From contig NC_046679.1 of the NCBI RefSeq assembly GCF_009870125.1, positions 21,328,001 through 21,392,000 on the forward strand: a stretch of DNA of 64,000 bases, given 5' to 3'. Origin of the DNA: Drosophila pseudoobscura (Eukaryota > Arthropoda > Insecta > Diptera > Drosophilidae). The translations under genes were made by a program, and so were the position numbers. Below are positions 12,601 through 22,833 of this stretch, one piece after another. Position 1 is the first letter of the stretch, and every line of letters begins with the position of its first letter. Under the pieces are notes generated by a model. It was not told where the DNA came from. It saw nothing but the letters and a program-made list of their open reading frames with translations, and ran no database searches.

Positions 12601-15600
12601 CTTTTAATTTAATTTGTATTTTATGATTTTCAAACACGAAATTACAATTACACGAAAATCAAACGAAATTGTTCCACTCAACCTCTGTCAAACGATCAGC
12701 CAAAGAAGTGGCCCTGAAAACTGAAAACACAACCAAGACTGTCGCCAGCCCCGTGAAGGGGGAGACTCCTTTGACCACCAAGGCCATTGCCGAACAGCCC
12801 AAGGCCGTGATAGAGCCCGAAGCCAAAGAGGCAGACCAAAGCAAGGCCGGCATGGGCATGAAACAGAAAATCTCTGAATCGGAATTCGTTTCCGACGACT
12901 TTCAGACCACAACCGATTCAGATTTGGCTGAAATCCAAGATGGTATGCGAAAATTGGGCATCGATAGCATGACCCAGCAAGCCCTAGCCCCAAACGATGG
13001 TAAGATTTCTTAAGTTTTTTATTTTCTCCTATAATTATTATTATTATTGTTTTCCGTTCTGTTTAATTAATTTGGTTTGAAGACTAACATTTATTGTACA
13101 TGCATTTGCCCCATGGAAATTGCTCGAACAAATTTCATTGGTTTCCTGGACAACACAAAGAACATTCATTCATACACCAAAGAACACATTTGTAGACCAG
13201 GAATTACTATTTGTAGATACTCGTAAGCTTGGCCAACGATTCTGCTAGGCTTCAGCCGTCTACTCTTCATCTAGAATTTAGTGGCAAGACTTCCTTCATG
13301 CCCATTTTCCACACACACACACACACACACACACAACAATGTCTCTTGTCGAAATTCATTTCATATTCTGTTTTGCAAAACACAAAACCAATACCCAAGC
13401 CAAAACAAACAAAAAATATGCTGAACAAATGAAGAAAAAACATAAAACAAACAGAAAATGTGTGTACAAAACAAGTGTAAAAACCAAACAATTCTCTTTT
13501 TTCTCCTCTGCTCTGTTTCTTTCTTTTATGTAAATTACATTTTGTGTGAAAATCGTTTGTTACTTATCATAAAAGCTCTGGCATTTAATTACTAAAAACG
13601 AAAAGCTAAACAATCTATCAATTGAATGTAACACTAAACCAAATAAACCAATTCCCATAAACAAATATAGAATTAAAGCCACTAAAGGATAACAGAAACA
13701 AAAGTATTATATAAATTCAATACACACACGTACACCGTACCGTACTATACAATATATAAAGAAAACGTATACCCTGGATAAAAACCAACTTTCGTTTGCC
13801 ATTTATTACAAATGATATGAGATATGATTTGATATCGAGATGATAATGATAGTCGAGAAAACAGTCTAAGAAACAGTCTAAAGCCACAAAACAAATTTCG
13901 AACAAGTTGAGTATGACCAAACCGATCAAGAAATTCTTATATACCACATATATCCTATTGATACTCTCTATCTCTCTCTCTCTATCTATCTCTCTTTGCA
14001 ATTTCGTGCTCCTTTTTATTCAATTTGCAATTCAATTTCATTTATGATAATTCGCTAGATCAAGTTTCTGTTCTTTTCCCCGAACCCCAATGTTTCTTTT
14101 TTGCCCTTACTTTTTTCACACATTTCTCCACATTTTTAAAAACTGGAAAAATATCCCCCCAAAAACTACTAGCCGCGACACAAAAGACAACCTTTCCTCC
14201 CAACAAATACACAAAATTTTCCAAAAAAAAAAAGAATACTCGTAATTTAATACCAAAAAATATCTGATGAATCTGTATGCGAAACAATTTTAACAAAACA
14301 TTTACTTTTCTTCATGTATTTCTTAATTTATTTACGAATCATCTTGCAGAAGATTGAATGGATTAAAAACAAAAACCAAAAACAAAAAAAAACCTAAATC
14401 TAAATTCAAAAAATGCAAGAAACAAAAACACAACTAACAAAATAAACAGCAACAAAATTATACAAGACAAATCGAAAACAAAAAGAATACTGCGAAAATT
14501 GCCCAAAAGAAAAAGCGAAAAAAATTGTTTAGCGAACAAAAAAAGAAACCCGAAACGAAAACGAAAGAAACTACTACAAAACAAACAAAATTATATACAT
14601 ACATATAAAGATATTCACTTGACAACAAAAAGACAATTTAATTTAAACCCAAACAAAAAAGAAGGCATTATTTATACATATATAAACCGAAGAAAGAAAC
14701 CTCAAAAATGTTACTTAAAAAACTAAAACCAAAAAAAAAAAAACGAAAAGAAAAGAAACCGATACAAAATTTTGTGTGGTAAGTTAGAAATTGTTGGTTA
14801 AACAAAAAATCCAAAAAACAAAACACCCGAAAAAAAACCTAAACATAAAATTGCAACAAAACTTTAGTTGTGACAATCTTTTCTGTTCCATTGTTGGTTT
14901 TTCAATTGCATAAAATATTACTACTTATCTGTTCGGCAATGCTAGATGTATATATTGTAGATATCCCAACAATAGTTGCAATTTTCAATAATCATTTCCC
15001 AATACGCTCTCGTCTGTGTGTCTACTATATGTCGTTGTTGTGTGTTTAATTAGTAAAAGCTTAATTTATGTTTGCGTTTTTGATTTTTAAAAAAGATTTT
15101 AACGATACTAAATAATCGATGTAACCATGGAGTGTCTGTCCGCCTTTTAATGATCAGCCAAATAAAATAGAGATACTTTATATCCGCTCACTAGACATAT
15201 AGTCAAATACAGAACCGTTCAGGGGATATGTATATTCGTACATTTTGTATTTTTTCCAAAGAAGGAATTCTACTTCAAAGCAAAGTAAATTTATATACAA
15301 TTTGGATTACTTTATGATTGAAACGATCAATCTGCAAGGGAATCTATATCTTCAAACCTTCTTGATCTATATTGATGTATGTGCTTTATATTAAAACTTT
15401 CGGGAGGGATTGAGGAAAGAAACCTCTTCCAAAAAACGTATCGCTTCTAATAACGGAAATTTGAATGCTTTTTTTTTACTGCACCAAACAAAAATCGATT
15501 AGAGATAATTGAGATTACACTTTATGACTTTCTAACCAATTTGATGTTCAAGTGTACATTTTTTTGAAGACCAACTCATCACACAAAATCAATGAGAATA

Positions 15601-16774
15601 AAATTAAAAATTAAAGCTTTCTTCCCGAAACCCGATAACGAAAACCAGGGGAAGTTACACAATTCTAAGTGTCGTGTCTCTTTCTTTACCCCAAAACCCC
15701 TATCTTTCTCTCTCTCTATCTTTACATATGGCATTTTCAGTTGATTAAACTATAAATATTTGTTGCCAGCTTTTAGAAAATCGTTCATATTTGGCCCCGC
15801 TTTATGTTACTTTAACTGTGTAATTATTATCTGTAAATAGTTTTAAAATGTTCAGTTTGCTTGCTTTTTATGCGTAAATGCTGTAAATACACACCAATGT
15901 ATAATTATTATGGTAATTATTTCTGTTAATTGATGGAGTGTGAAACTCGAAACAACAACTGGTGTTTGGGGACAACAAGCAAGTCATGGATGGGGTGGAA
16001 GTTGAAGGGAAGTGGAAGTGGAATCCTACCCCCACGAATGATTGGGCGCACGCTATTCGTTAATTACTGCTAGATATTCCTATATATACATACATACATA
16101 TTGTGTACAGCCTAATAGCAACATTAATTGGACCTCGATTCTGACGATTGACTAAGTGAAAATATAAATAAATTTCCCACTATTTGTAGACGGCTATTAT
16201 TCAGTCACGGTGCGCATACCCAAACGTATTACAGTCTGTGAAAATCTATGTCTTAGTTATAGGCTCGCCGATTAGAAGGTAAACCCCCAACCGATGAAAT
16301 GAACTTGATCTTGAGTATCAGCTAAACCATGTACTTGCTTGGGACGGTCACTAAAAACCACAATTCAACTGCTTGCCTAGACACTTTTGATACTAAACTA
16401 AATACAATATATTCTATATGTAAACCATGTATGCTATACCCTATATACTATATGTTTACCCCATATTTGTAACCCTATATATACAATACTCAAACCCCTC
16501 TAAGCCACACACATTCTAATGATTGATCCTTATTCGTTATTTGTTAGAAGAACAATGGGAAAAGGATCTGGAAGCTGAACTCAAAGACTACGAGGTGGTG
16601 GACGAAGGCGGCACTGGCGGAGGTGGAGGCAGAAAACCGAGGAAACAGCAGGGCAATGCCGGCGATGAGGAGGACGAGGAAGAACCGACAATATCAAACT
16701 TGCGCACGCGCTCGACCAACAACGACTGGGAGGAGTACGCCGATTTAATTGAGGATACCGATGATTTAAAGTAA
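7403..16774 (+). CDS. Sap47: Synapse-associated protein 47 kDa (SAP47), 3' exons
   Basis: Presynaptic vesicle-associated protein with a BSD domain; in D. melanogaster it acts in synaptic plasticity. Exons by splice sites and unbroken phase: 7403-7663, 10788-10885, 11283-11383, 11448-11722, 11792-11910, 12700-12999, 16548-16774. Together they give 459 residues and a stop; the N-terminal exon is outside the window, and the first base here is the third base of a codon. The first exon holds a Met-Pro repeat (SMPAMPAMPSMPSMPAMPAM) and a Gly/Ala/Glu linker. The BSD domain is spread over the 11448 and 11792 exons, with its signature aromatic pair in FWRNYFYRVSLI. The last exon ends in an acidic tail (DDLK). 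The protein matches the remembered D. melanogaster SAP47 nearly residue for residue outside the linkers. The acceptor of the 12700 exon and the long last intron leave room for isoforms. Confidence 0.93.
7664..10787 (+). other. Sap47: Sap47 intron
   Basis: Intron with GTATGG donor and ATTACAG acceptor. It is AT-rich with no convincing coding sequence. It contains (GT)n at 9090-9114 and two (CT)n tracts at 9475-9494 and 9661-9693. Apparent reading frames here have simple-sequence composition. Confidence 0.8.
13000..16547 (+). other. Sap47: Sap47 last intron
   Basis: Intron of about 3.5 kb with GTAAGA donor and TTGTTAG acceptor. It is A-rich with long runs of AAAC/AAAA-type sequence around 14340-14850 and a (CA)n tract at 13311-13335. 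I see no exon I can defend. Confidence 0.75.
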
Positions 16775-19100
16775 TTAAGAGCTTATATCGTAGTTTCTTC
16801 TAAGTTGGCTCTAAGTTTATAACTATCTTTAACTTATCTTTCTTTTCCATTCCTTTCTACCCCTTGTTTACTCTTTGATTGAAATACCCATTTGATTGTT
16901 AAACCCCCTGAAAAATATTGAAATATAAAAACCAATACCTACTGACCAACGATCACACAGAACTTTGAAAAGCCTAAAGCGCACGATGTTGGGCTATCTA
17001 TGAGACGAGGCTCGCCCAGTAGCACTCTTCTAGTGCCCGTCTGAGGCTTGCCTTCTGGTGGCCTATTGGAAAAGTTGGTTCAGATTATTGGCCCCCCCTC
17101 ACTCCCCAAGCAGATATGTACGTTTTATTCAGTTCACGTTCAGACATGATATAAGACACTAAAAACAAAAGAAAAGCGATTTTATTAAACCTTAACGTTT
17201 TAGCCGCTACAAAAAGCAAAAATCCAAAACCGATTCGATTCCGGTACACAAAAATATATATATATACAATACCCATATATATATAGGTATATGTATGTAT
17301 ATCTCTTTACTATATTCTCTTTTCTTTGGTTGAGCTCGAGGACGAGCGAAGTACGGGGAAGAGTCGTCGGTATTACTTGCCAATTGTTCAGCACACGAAA
17401 AAGTCGAGAGAGAGCCGATGGCAGTCAGTAACCCAGTAACCCTATCAATAAGTACATACATACTATATAGAAAACACTCGAGAAAACTGGTTAAAGCTAT
17501 AGACGCAGGAATCGTATTTGAATATAGAAACAAAAAACAGTAAAAGAATACGAAAACGAAAGATAAAGATAAAAACAAAGCTTCAAAGGGAAACATTTTG
17601 TTATTTATATTTATAAATAAATTATATATAAATATATATATATATATACAGAAGATAAATTAATGCATTTGAATTTAATGTGTAAAAAATTATTATAATG
17701 AAATAAAGATATAGATATATGAGATATATATATGTATACTCTATATAAATATGTAAAGATACGAGAGACACACAAAATAAAACGTTGAGAAATTTGAGTT
17801 GTACTTTTTCTTGAATAAAATAAAGACAAAAACATAGCATTCCATTAGTTGAGAGCAGGAAATGAGAACATTCGAGAGTATTATATTATTTCCCCCTCAA
17901 ATAGTTTATAACTAAACGGAAACTAGATAAAAACCTCATTGATTGATGCTTAACTAAATAACGAATGATATGAAAATGAAAATCCAATTGCAAATGCAAA
18001 TGCAAATGAAATATTTATTGTTTTAGCTCAATTTAAGGCGCGCCAACAAGTTCTCTCATTTTAAAATCCCCACAAATATCTCACCTTTTGCTGTTCCACT
18101 AACGAGACACTAACGATACTTCCTTGAAACGAAACTATAAAAACAAAATGAAATGCCAAAACAATAATTAATTCTGAATTGGACTAAAAACTAAAAACGA
18201 AACGCAATTAACAAATTACAAATAAAACAAATGAAAAGTAAACGCAATTATAACAATAAGCAGTTCAAAACCCTTGAAACAACATATATATTTATATATA
18301 TTTCACTAGACAAATTTTTATGCATAAACTAAAAAACAAGACAAATTCTATATTATCAATGTTTTTGCTCTAAATGTCTAACTAATTGTTAACAAAAAAC
18401 CAAACCAAACCAAACAAAAAAAAACAACATTATTTTCTGCAGAATGAAACGTTAAATGAAAATGCTATAAATGTGTAATTATTTGTTAGCGAATGGCAAA
18501 AATATATCTTAACAAATAAAAACGGGACGAGCAGAGAACAGAAGAGTACGGAGTACAGAGTACTTAAAAGTTATGGCATTAAACTGTATATTGTACATTT
18601 ACTTTTAAAACGCAAATGCAAATGAAAATGAAAGTATTTACAAGACACCACATGGATTATTAAAAAAAATTAAAATTAAAAACGAAAAACATATTTTAAA
18701 TTTTACATTTACTTTGTGAGTTTTTAAACATGTTGGCGACACAATGACAGGCGAATTAGTGCATAAACTAAACTAATAACTAAATAATATAATATTAACA
18801 ATTAAAGACAAATAATGTAATGATGTTGACAACATACATATGTATTTTACAAGGCAGAACAGCCCAGAACCCCCAGAACCCAATCCAAACCCTAACCGAA
18901 TCCCAAAAGATACATACCACTACTATGTCAAATCCCCCAAGCATCAGGACACCCCTTCTCTCACACACATATTTTATTGTCTATTATTAAACAAAACCCC
19001 GAAAAAGGCAAACAAATTAAATAAAGTTGTATGAGCAAACGTTTGTTGAGCGGCATTCCATAATTATAGCATTTCAAAAAGGAAATAAAATAAATTATAT
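16775..19100 (+). other. Sap47: Probable long Sap47 3' UTR
   Basis: AU-rich, stop-dense sequence follows the Sap47 stop. It carries several AATAAA signals, for example around 17813-17822, 18516 and 19019, and no competing gene before the minus-strand gene at 19806. A long alternative 3' UTR is typical of neuronal genes. The true end cannot be set from sequence. Confidence 0.4.
16961..17003 (+). CDS. Sap47: Candidate alternative terminal coding exon of Sap47
   Basis: A donor (AAA|GTAATT) sits inside the last two codons of the main Sap47 reading frame, after base 16770. An acceptor (GATCACACAG) ends at 16960. Splicing these removes the usual stop and joins in frame to 13 new codons reading TLKSLKRTMLGYL then TGA at 17001-17003. 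The result replaces the final residue with a short basic/hydrophobic tail. The open phase, good sites and coding-like tail support a real isoform. Without transcript data it is a prediction. Confidence 0.55.
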
Positions 19101-19805
19101 GTATATGTACTAATTAAAGTATATCACCTACGAAACCAGAATGTATAATTTAGTTGTTTAATAATTGATAATGATATTTAGAGGACCCAGGTGGGGGGAC
19201 CCCCATAAATCCATTAATGGGTGCTAAATTAGACACCCAAACAGACAAACAGAGAAACTGAGAAGCGCTCCCTGAAATGCCATAGATCATTCTCAAATCG
19301 ATGTAGACCCAGAGAAATGGAATGGATTTTCCCTGAATACTAGGCACACACCGCAAACAAAAAACATTTTGTGTAAAGATCGTACAGATAGCGCTCCAGG
19401 CGACACCACATACGAGTATATACATAATAACTATATATGAGAACAATTTAATGAGATTAAAATCAACTAAAGTAATAAAGGGAAAGTGTATAACTATTAA
19501 AACTAACAAACAAATTCCCATTGTTTCATTTTCTCCGTGCATTTAATTTACAAAAAGATTACAATTTAATACATCGATAGACGAGACTAAACACTACACG
19601 GGTTCAAAAGATTTTCGAATAATTTAATATATGCATTGCATTTTTGGCTTACAATCTGGAAACAAAATTTCTACATAATCGGATCGATCTGAGTGGGGTT
19701 TCAGGTTGCTTAACGCTAGTAACACAATTAAAATTTAAATCTCTTTCACCTTATATATTATATTAAATACAAGACATGCTAGGCCATTCCACTTTTGCTG
19801 GAGGA

Positions 19806-20792
19806 TCATCGCCAACGGCGTCTATCGCTACGATCGTAGGTGATGCTTTTGAAGCGTGTACTTGCTTCCAGCGGCTGCTTAGGGGTTGGCGGTTGACCAC
19901 GGGTTATAATATCCTTCCATATCATGGTGAACAATATAAAAACGCCACCCACAATATTGTTCAAAAATTGCAGGATTTGGAGCAGAATGGGCGTGAGGGT
20001 GTGTGATAGCCGACTTAGCTCAAAGAGGAATCTCACGGCGAAGATTCCCAAGAACCGCAAGGCAGCAATGGCTCCGCCTCCTATTGAGAATAGGAGCAGA
20101 CCCAGGAAGCGTATTGTGCCCATGATGTTGTGCTTGTTTACATCGTTCGCCATAAAGTCGTAGGTGGCCTGTTTGATGCCTTCACCCCACTGCCGCAGCA
20201 CTTCCAAGAAGTCGGCCAAACCAAGTGGAGGGGGTTGATCGGTCACCTGGATCTCTGTGGTCGAACTCTCGCCTGCTGCTGTTATGGTATTGCTTGCCGT
20301 TGTCCTGTTTATCGAGACGGATCTTCTCGGCGTTGCCATAGGCTCTGGCTCAACAGCTCTTACAGTCTTGAGCTTTAGCAGCACTTCCTGATCCCGAAAC
20401 CGCAGCGTTTTGATACTAAACCAATATTCACCAAGGGCCAAGTCGTTCAGCTCTGCCCAAATGCAGGTCTCTAGTTGGGCAGGATGTGGTATGTGCTTGT
20501 AGTTTCCCAGACTACCATATGATATGCCCACCCACATATTGGGCACACAGCGCTGGTAAAACATTTGCAGTTGGCCTGCATCTCTGATTAGAAGTTTCTC
20601 CAGTTCCCGTTCGCTGCGTTGCAAGGCAATAACGTCTCTATAATCCCCGATCTGCTCCACGAAATAGCGTCCCAGGTAGTAGCCGCGAAAAAGTCGCGAT
20701 TTGAAGATTTGTTTGGTGAGCGACTGCAGCACCAGCTCTTCCGGTGTCATCATACGAGCAGGCGCCCTCGGCACCATCGCTGTTGTCTCCAT
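19806..20792 (-). CDS. Uncharacterised membrane-associated protein, 328 aa
   Basis: Uninterrupted 328-codon frame on the minus strand starting with METTAMVPRAPARMMTPEEL. I do not recognise the family. The first 145 residues look globular with regular charged/hydrophobic alternation. Residues about 145-200 are a Ser/Thr-rich linker. Residues about 225-300 hold at least two long hydrophobic stretches (GTIRFLGLLLFSIGGGAIAA and, further on, GGVFILFTMIW) that could be membrane segments or hairpins. The C-terminus is short and basic. A 56-base 5' UTR intron is likely (donor CACAG|GTAAGG at 20862/20861, acceptor ATTTAG ending at 20806). It lies head-to-head with the ZCCHC10 gene, about 570 bases from ATG to ATG, so the promoter region is probably shared. 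A peroxin-like role crossed my mind from the layout, but no diagnostic motif supports it. Confidence 0.8.
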   Translation of the reverse strand: METTAMVPRAPARMMTPEELVLQSLTKQIFKSRLFRGYYLGRYFVEQIGDYRDVIALQRSERELEKLLIRDAGQLQMFYQRCVPNMWVGISYGSLGNYKHIPHPAQLETCIWAELNDLALGEYWFSIKTLRFRDQEVLLKLKTVRAVEPEPMATPRRSVSINRTTASNTITAAGESSTTEIQVTDQPPPLGLADFLEVLRQWGEGIKQATYDFMANDVNKHNIMGTIRFLGLLLFSIGGGAIAALRFLGIFAVRFLFELSRLSHTLTPILLQILQFLNNIVGGVFILFTMIWKDIITRGQPPTPKQPLEASTRFKSITYDRSDRRRWR

Positions 20793-21152
20793 TTCGAACG
20801 CTATTCTAAATTCACAATAATTAATCCGCTGACTGATACACTATTCCAACGTTGACCTTACCTGTGATTGTGTGGTGATTGTCGATGGACTTTGCTGCAA
20901 TCCACTTTCGCCGCTTAGTCAGCAATGAGTTTTGTTATTGTTTAAATAACAAAGTTGACCAAATATGGTCAAAAAGCACTCATACCGTTGCGAGCAATTA
21001 GCTAGTGGAGGTTTACTATTCTGTGTTGGAGCCTTGGAAGAGTTGTGCATTATTGCACATTTAATTATAGTATAAATTATATACCATTTTTCTAAAAATT
21101 CAATATTAAACAATAGATAGATATAATTTTGATTAGCTAGTGGGTCTACAGG

Positions 21153-21226
21153 TATCGATCGCAGGGTTGTCGCACATGGCACTTTTTGCGATATTTTTTC
21201 TTCCAGCCGATGCTTTCGAATCGATA
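21153..21226. promoter_or_regulatory. DRE-like sites between divergent genes
   Basis: TATCGAT at 21153-21159 and ATCGATA at 21220-21226 match the core of the DREF-binding element (TATCGATA). They lie between the start codons at 20792 (-) and 21359 (+). DREs mark broadly expressed Drosophila promoters, which fits both neighbours. Confidence 0.5.
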
Positions 21227-21358
21227 GTTTTGTATGACGCAAAAAGGGAAAAAATAAAAACATTTTTCTATCCATTTTTCGTGAAAATTTTACCCCAAAG
21301 CCTTAGTTCAACCACCGTCAAAATTGTCTCCAGGCACCGACTGAAAGAATTCTTCAGG

Positions 21359-21964
21359 ATGACTTTGGTAGGACTCGCAGCACGCAAACTAGCGCAAAAA
21401 CAGAGGTAATAAAAGTAGCCGGGCGCCGAGAAAAAGTAAACTAACTAACCTTCACGCCTCCATAGGTCGGCAAAACTGGCCGCCGCCTTTCCGAATGGCG
21501 TACGCTGCCAGAAATGTCTTCAAATGGGCCACTGGAGCTACGAGTGTAAGGAGAAACGCAAATATGTGCACCGTAGCTCACGCACAAAGCAGCTTAGCAA
21601 GCATCTGGCAGATAAAGAAGATGACATTGCCAACAAAACTGCTGCCGAGGCGGCAGCAGTCCAGCCAGTGGCAGCTTCGAGTAAGAAGGAGAAACGCAAG
21701 CGAAAGAATAGCAACAGCTCCTCCTCCTCCAGTTCTGGGAGTTCTGGCAGCAGCTCAGGGTCAGACTCGTCTGGCTCGGACTCCAGCGATTCCAGCTCCG
21801 ATTCGGATGAAGACGGCAGTTCTTCGGGCGAGGAATCGGGCTCGTCTAGTAGCTCCAGCTCCAGCTCAGACAGCGACAGCAGCGATGATGAGGTTTCCAA
21901 GAAAAAGAAACGGGTCGACAGCTCAGGAGAATCTTCTGACGGTGGCACCCAAGACCCAGAATAA
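21359..21964 (+). CDS. Zinc finger CCHC domain-containing protein 10 homologue
   Basis: Two exons, 21359-21405 and 21466-21964 (intron 60 bases, GTAATA...CATAG), give 181 residues. The single CCHC zinc knuckle reads CQKCLQMGHWSYEC (C-x2-C-x4-H-x4-C) and is followed by KEKRKYVHR and SRT, the same arrangement as human ZCCHC10. The rest is a Lys/Arg stretch and then a long Ser/Asp/Glu-rich tail from about residue 90, ending in a KKKKR patch. This low-complexity acidic tail is also a feature of the human protein. Zinc knuckles usually bind RNA or single-stranded nucleic acid; the precise role of the family is poorly known. The chosen start lies just upstream of the conserved region. An AATAAA at 22167-22172 puts the 3' end against the stop codon of the tail-to-tail gene at 22191. 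Confidence 0.88.
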
Positions 21965-22190
21965 TTGAAGGCCAACAACGGTTTTTAGCGCATAGCTTTA
22001 GTAGTTTAGTTACTCTTTCGTTCTTTGGTAATTGTAATTTTACCCCTATTTAATTGTACACGTATTTAAGTGCACGAAAGATGTGTTTATTTAAGTTCCG
22101 AAGTACATATGTACACGTATGGTCTGTGTGAACTGGCAGATTCATCGCCAGGAAACAAGAACCACGAATAAACATTTTAGCTATCGAATC

Positions 22191-22555
22191 TCAATCCGAA
22201 TCCAATTCCTCACCGCCTTCCAACTTGTTTATAAAGAGGTCCAAATCGATTTTCTGCTGGTTAATTTGATCCGGTTGCATGGCAGCAGGAGGTGCATTCA
22301 TATCAAAGTGTGTGCGATGGGCAGGCACAACTCGCTGTGATTCGATGGTACGCTCCAGTCCCAAGGATTTCAGATGCAGTTCCTCCACCTTTGAGCGGGG
22401 AATCAAGTTAGTGATTTGTCATGGTTTTAGGGGCGATGCCATACCTTTAGCGAATTTAAGGCCTCCTGGATAACAGGCACCACCTTAAGCAGCTTCTTTT
22501 CAATAGCAAGGAGCTCAACTTGTTCCCGCTGCAGCACACGATTGGATTGCAGCAT
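22191..22555 (-). CDS. SNAPC5-like small protein (snRNA-activating complex subunit 5?)
   Basis: Two exons on the minus strand, 22555-22445 and 22388-22191, separated by a 56-base intron (GTATGG...AAAG), give 102 residues. The first 50 residues are a heptad-like coiled coil starting MLQSNRVLQREQVELLAIEK. The exon junction creates SLKVEELHLKSL, very close to the RLKVEELALQSM of human SNAPC5 (SNAP19, 98 residues) as I remember it. Both proteins start with ML, have a leucine-rich coil over the first 45 residues and end in a short acidic Ser/Asp tail (here GGEELDSD). SNAPc binds the proximal sequence element of snRNA promoters for Pol II and Pol III; subunit 5 is a small structural partner. The gene is head-to-head with Rbf2 (278 bases between the start codons). 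The family call rests on a short match, so it needs a profile search. Confidence 0.6.
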
Positions 22556-22633
22556 TGTTGTTGTTCTGTTGTTTATGTCAGTGCACATGCACCCCCACAT
22601 ATCGCTTTGAGAAATATCGCCCCACGATCCACA

Positions 22634-22640
22634 ATCGATA
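22634..22640. promoter_or_regulatory. DRE-like site in SNAPC5-like/Rbf2 divergent promoter
   Basis: ATCGATA lies midway between the divergent start codons at 22555 (-) and 22834 (+). It matches the DREF core. The short spacing implies a bidirectional promoter. Confidence 0.45.
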
Positions 22641-22833
22641 GCACTAAGAATGCAAGCCTAGCGGCAGGGCAGATATCGGAAGCAAACCTGCTCGCAAATG
22701 GTAGAAATTTTAACCATTCGCGCCTTTGGAAAAATTCACATTTTGTACAGTCAAAACGGAACTTGGGGTAAATTTTAGGGTCGATCAGCAAATAAATAGA
22801 AAATAGCACTCATATCTTTTCAAATAGCGAACA

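Noticed and set aside
19150-19542. 130-codon minus-strand frame downstream of Sap47
   Set aside because: AT-rich with hydrophobic runs typical of chance frames in 3' UTR-like DNA; no recognisable motif.
20919-21275. 118-codon minus-strand frame overlapping the ZCCHC10 leader
   Set aside because: It spans a divergent promoter, has low-complexity AT-driven composition and covers DRE sites; no family resemblance.
21538-21978. 146-codon minus-strand frame of Glu/Leu/Ser repeats
   Set aside because: Mirror image of the Ser-rich ZCCHC10 tail.
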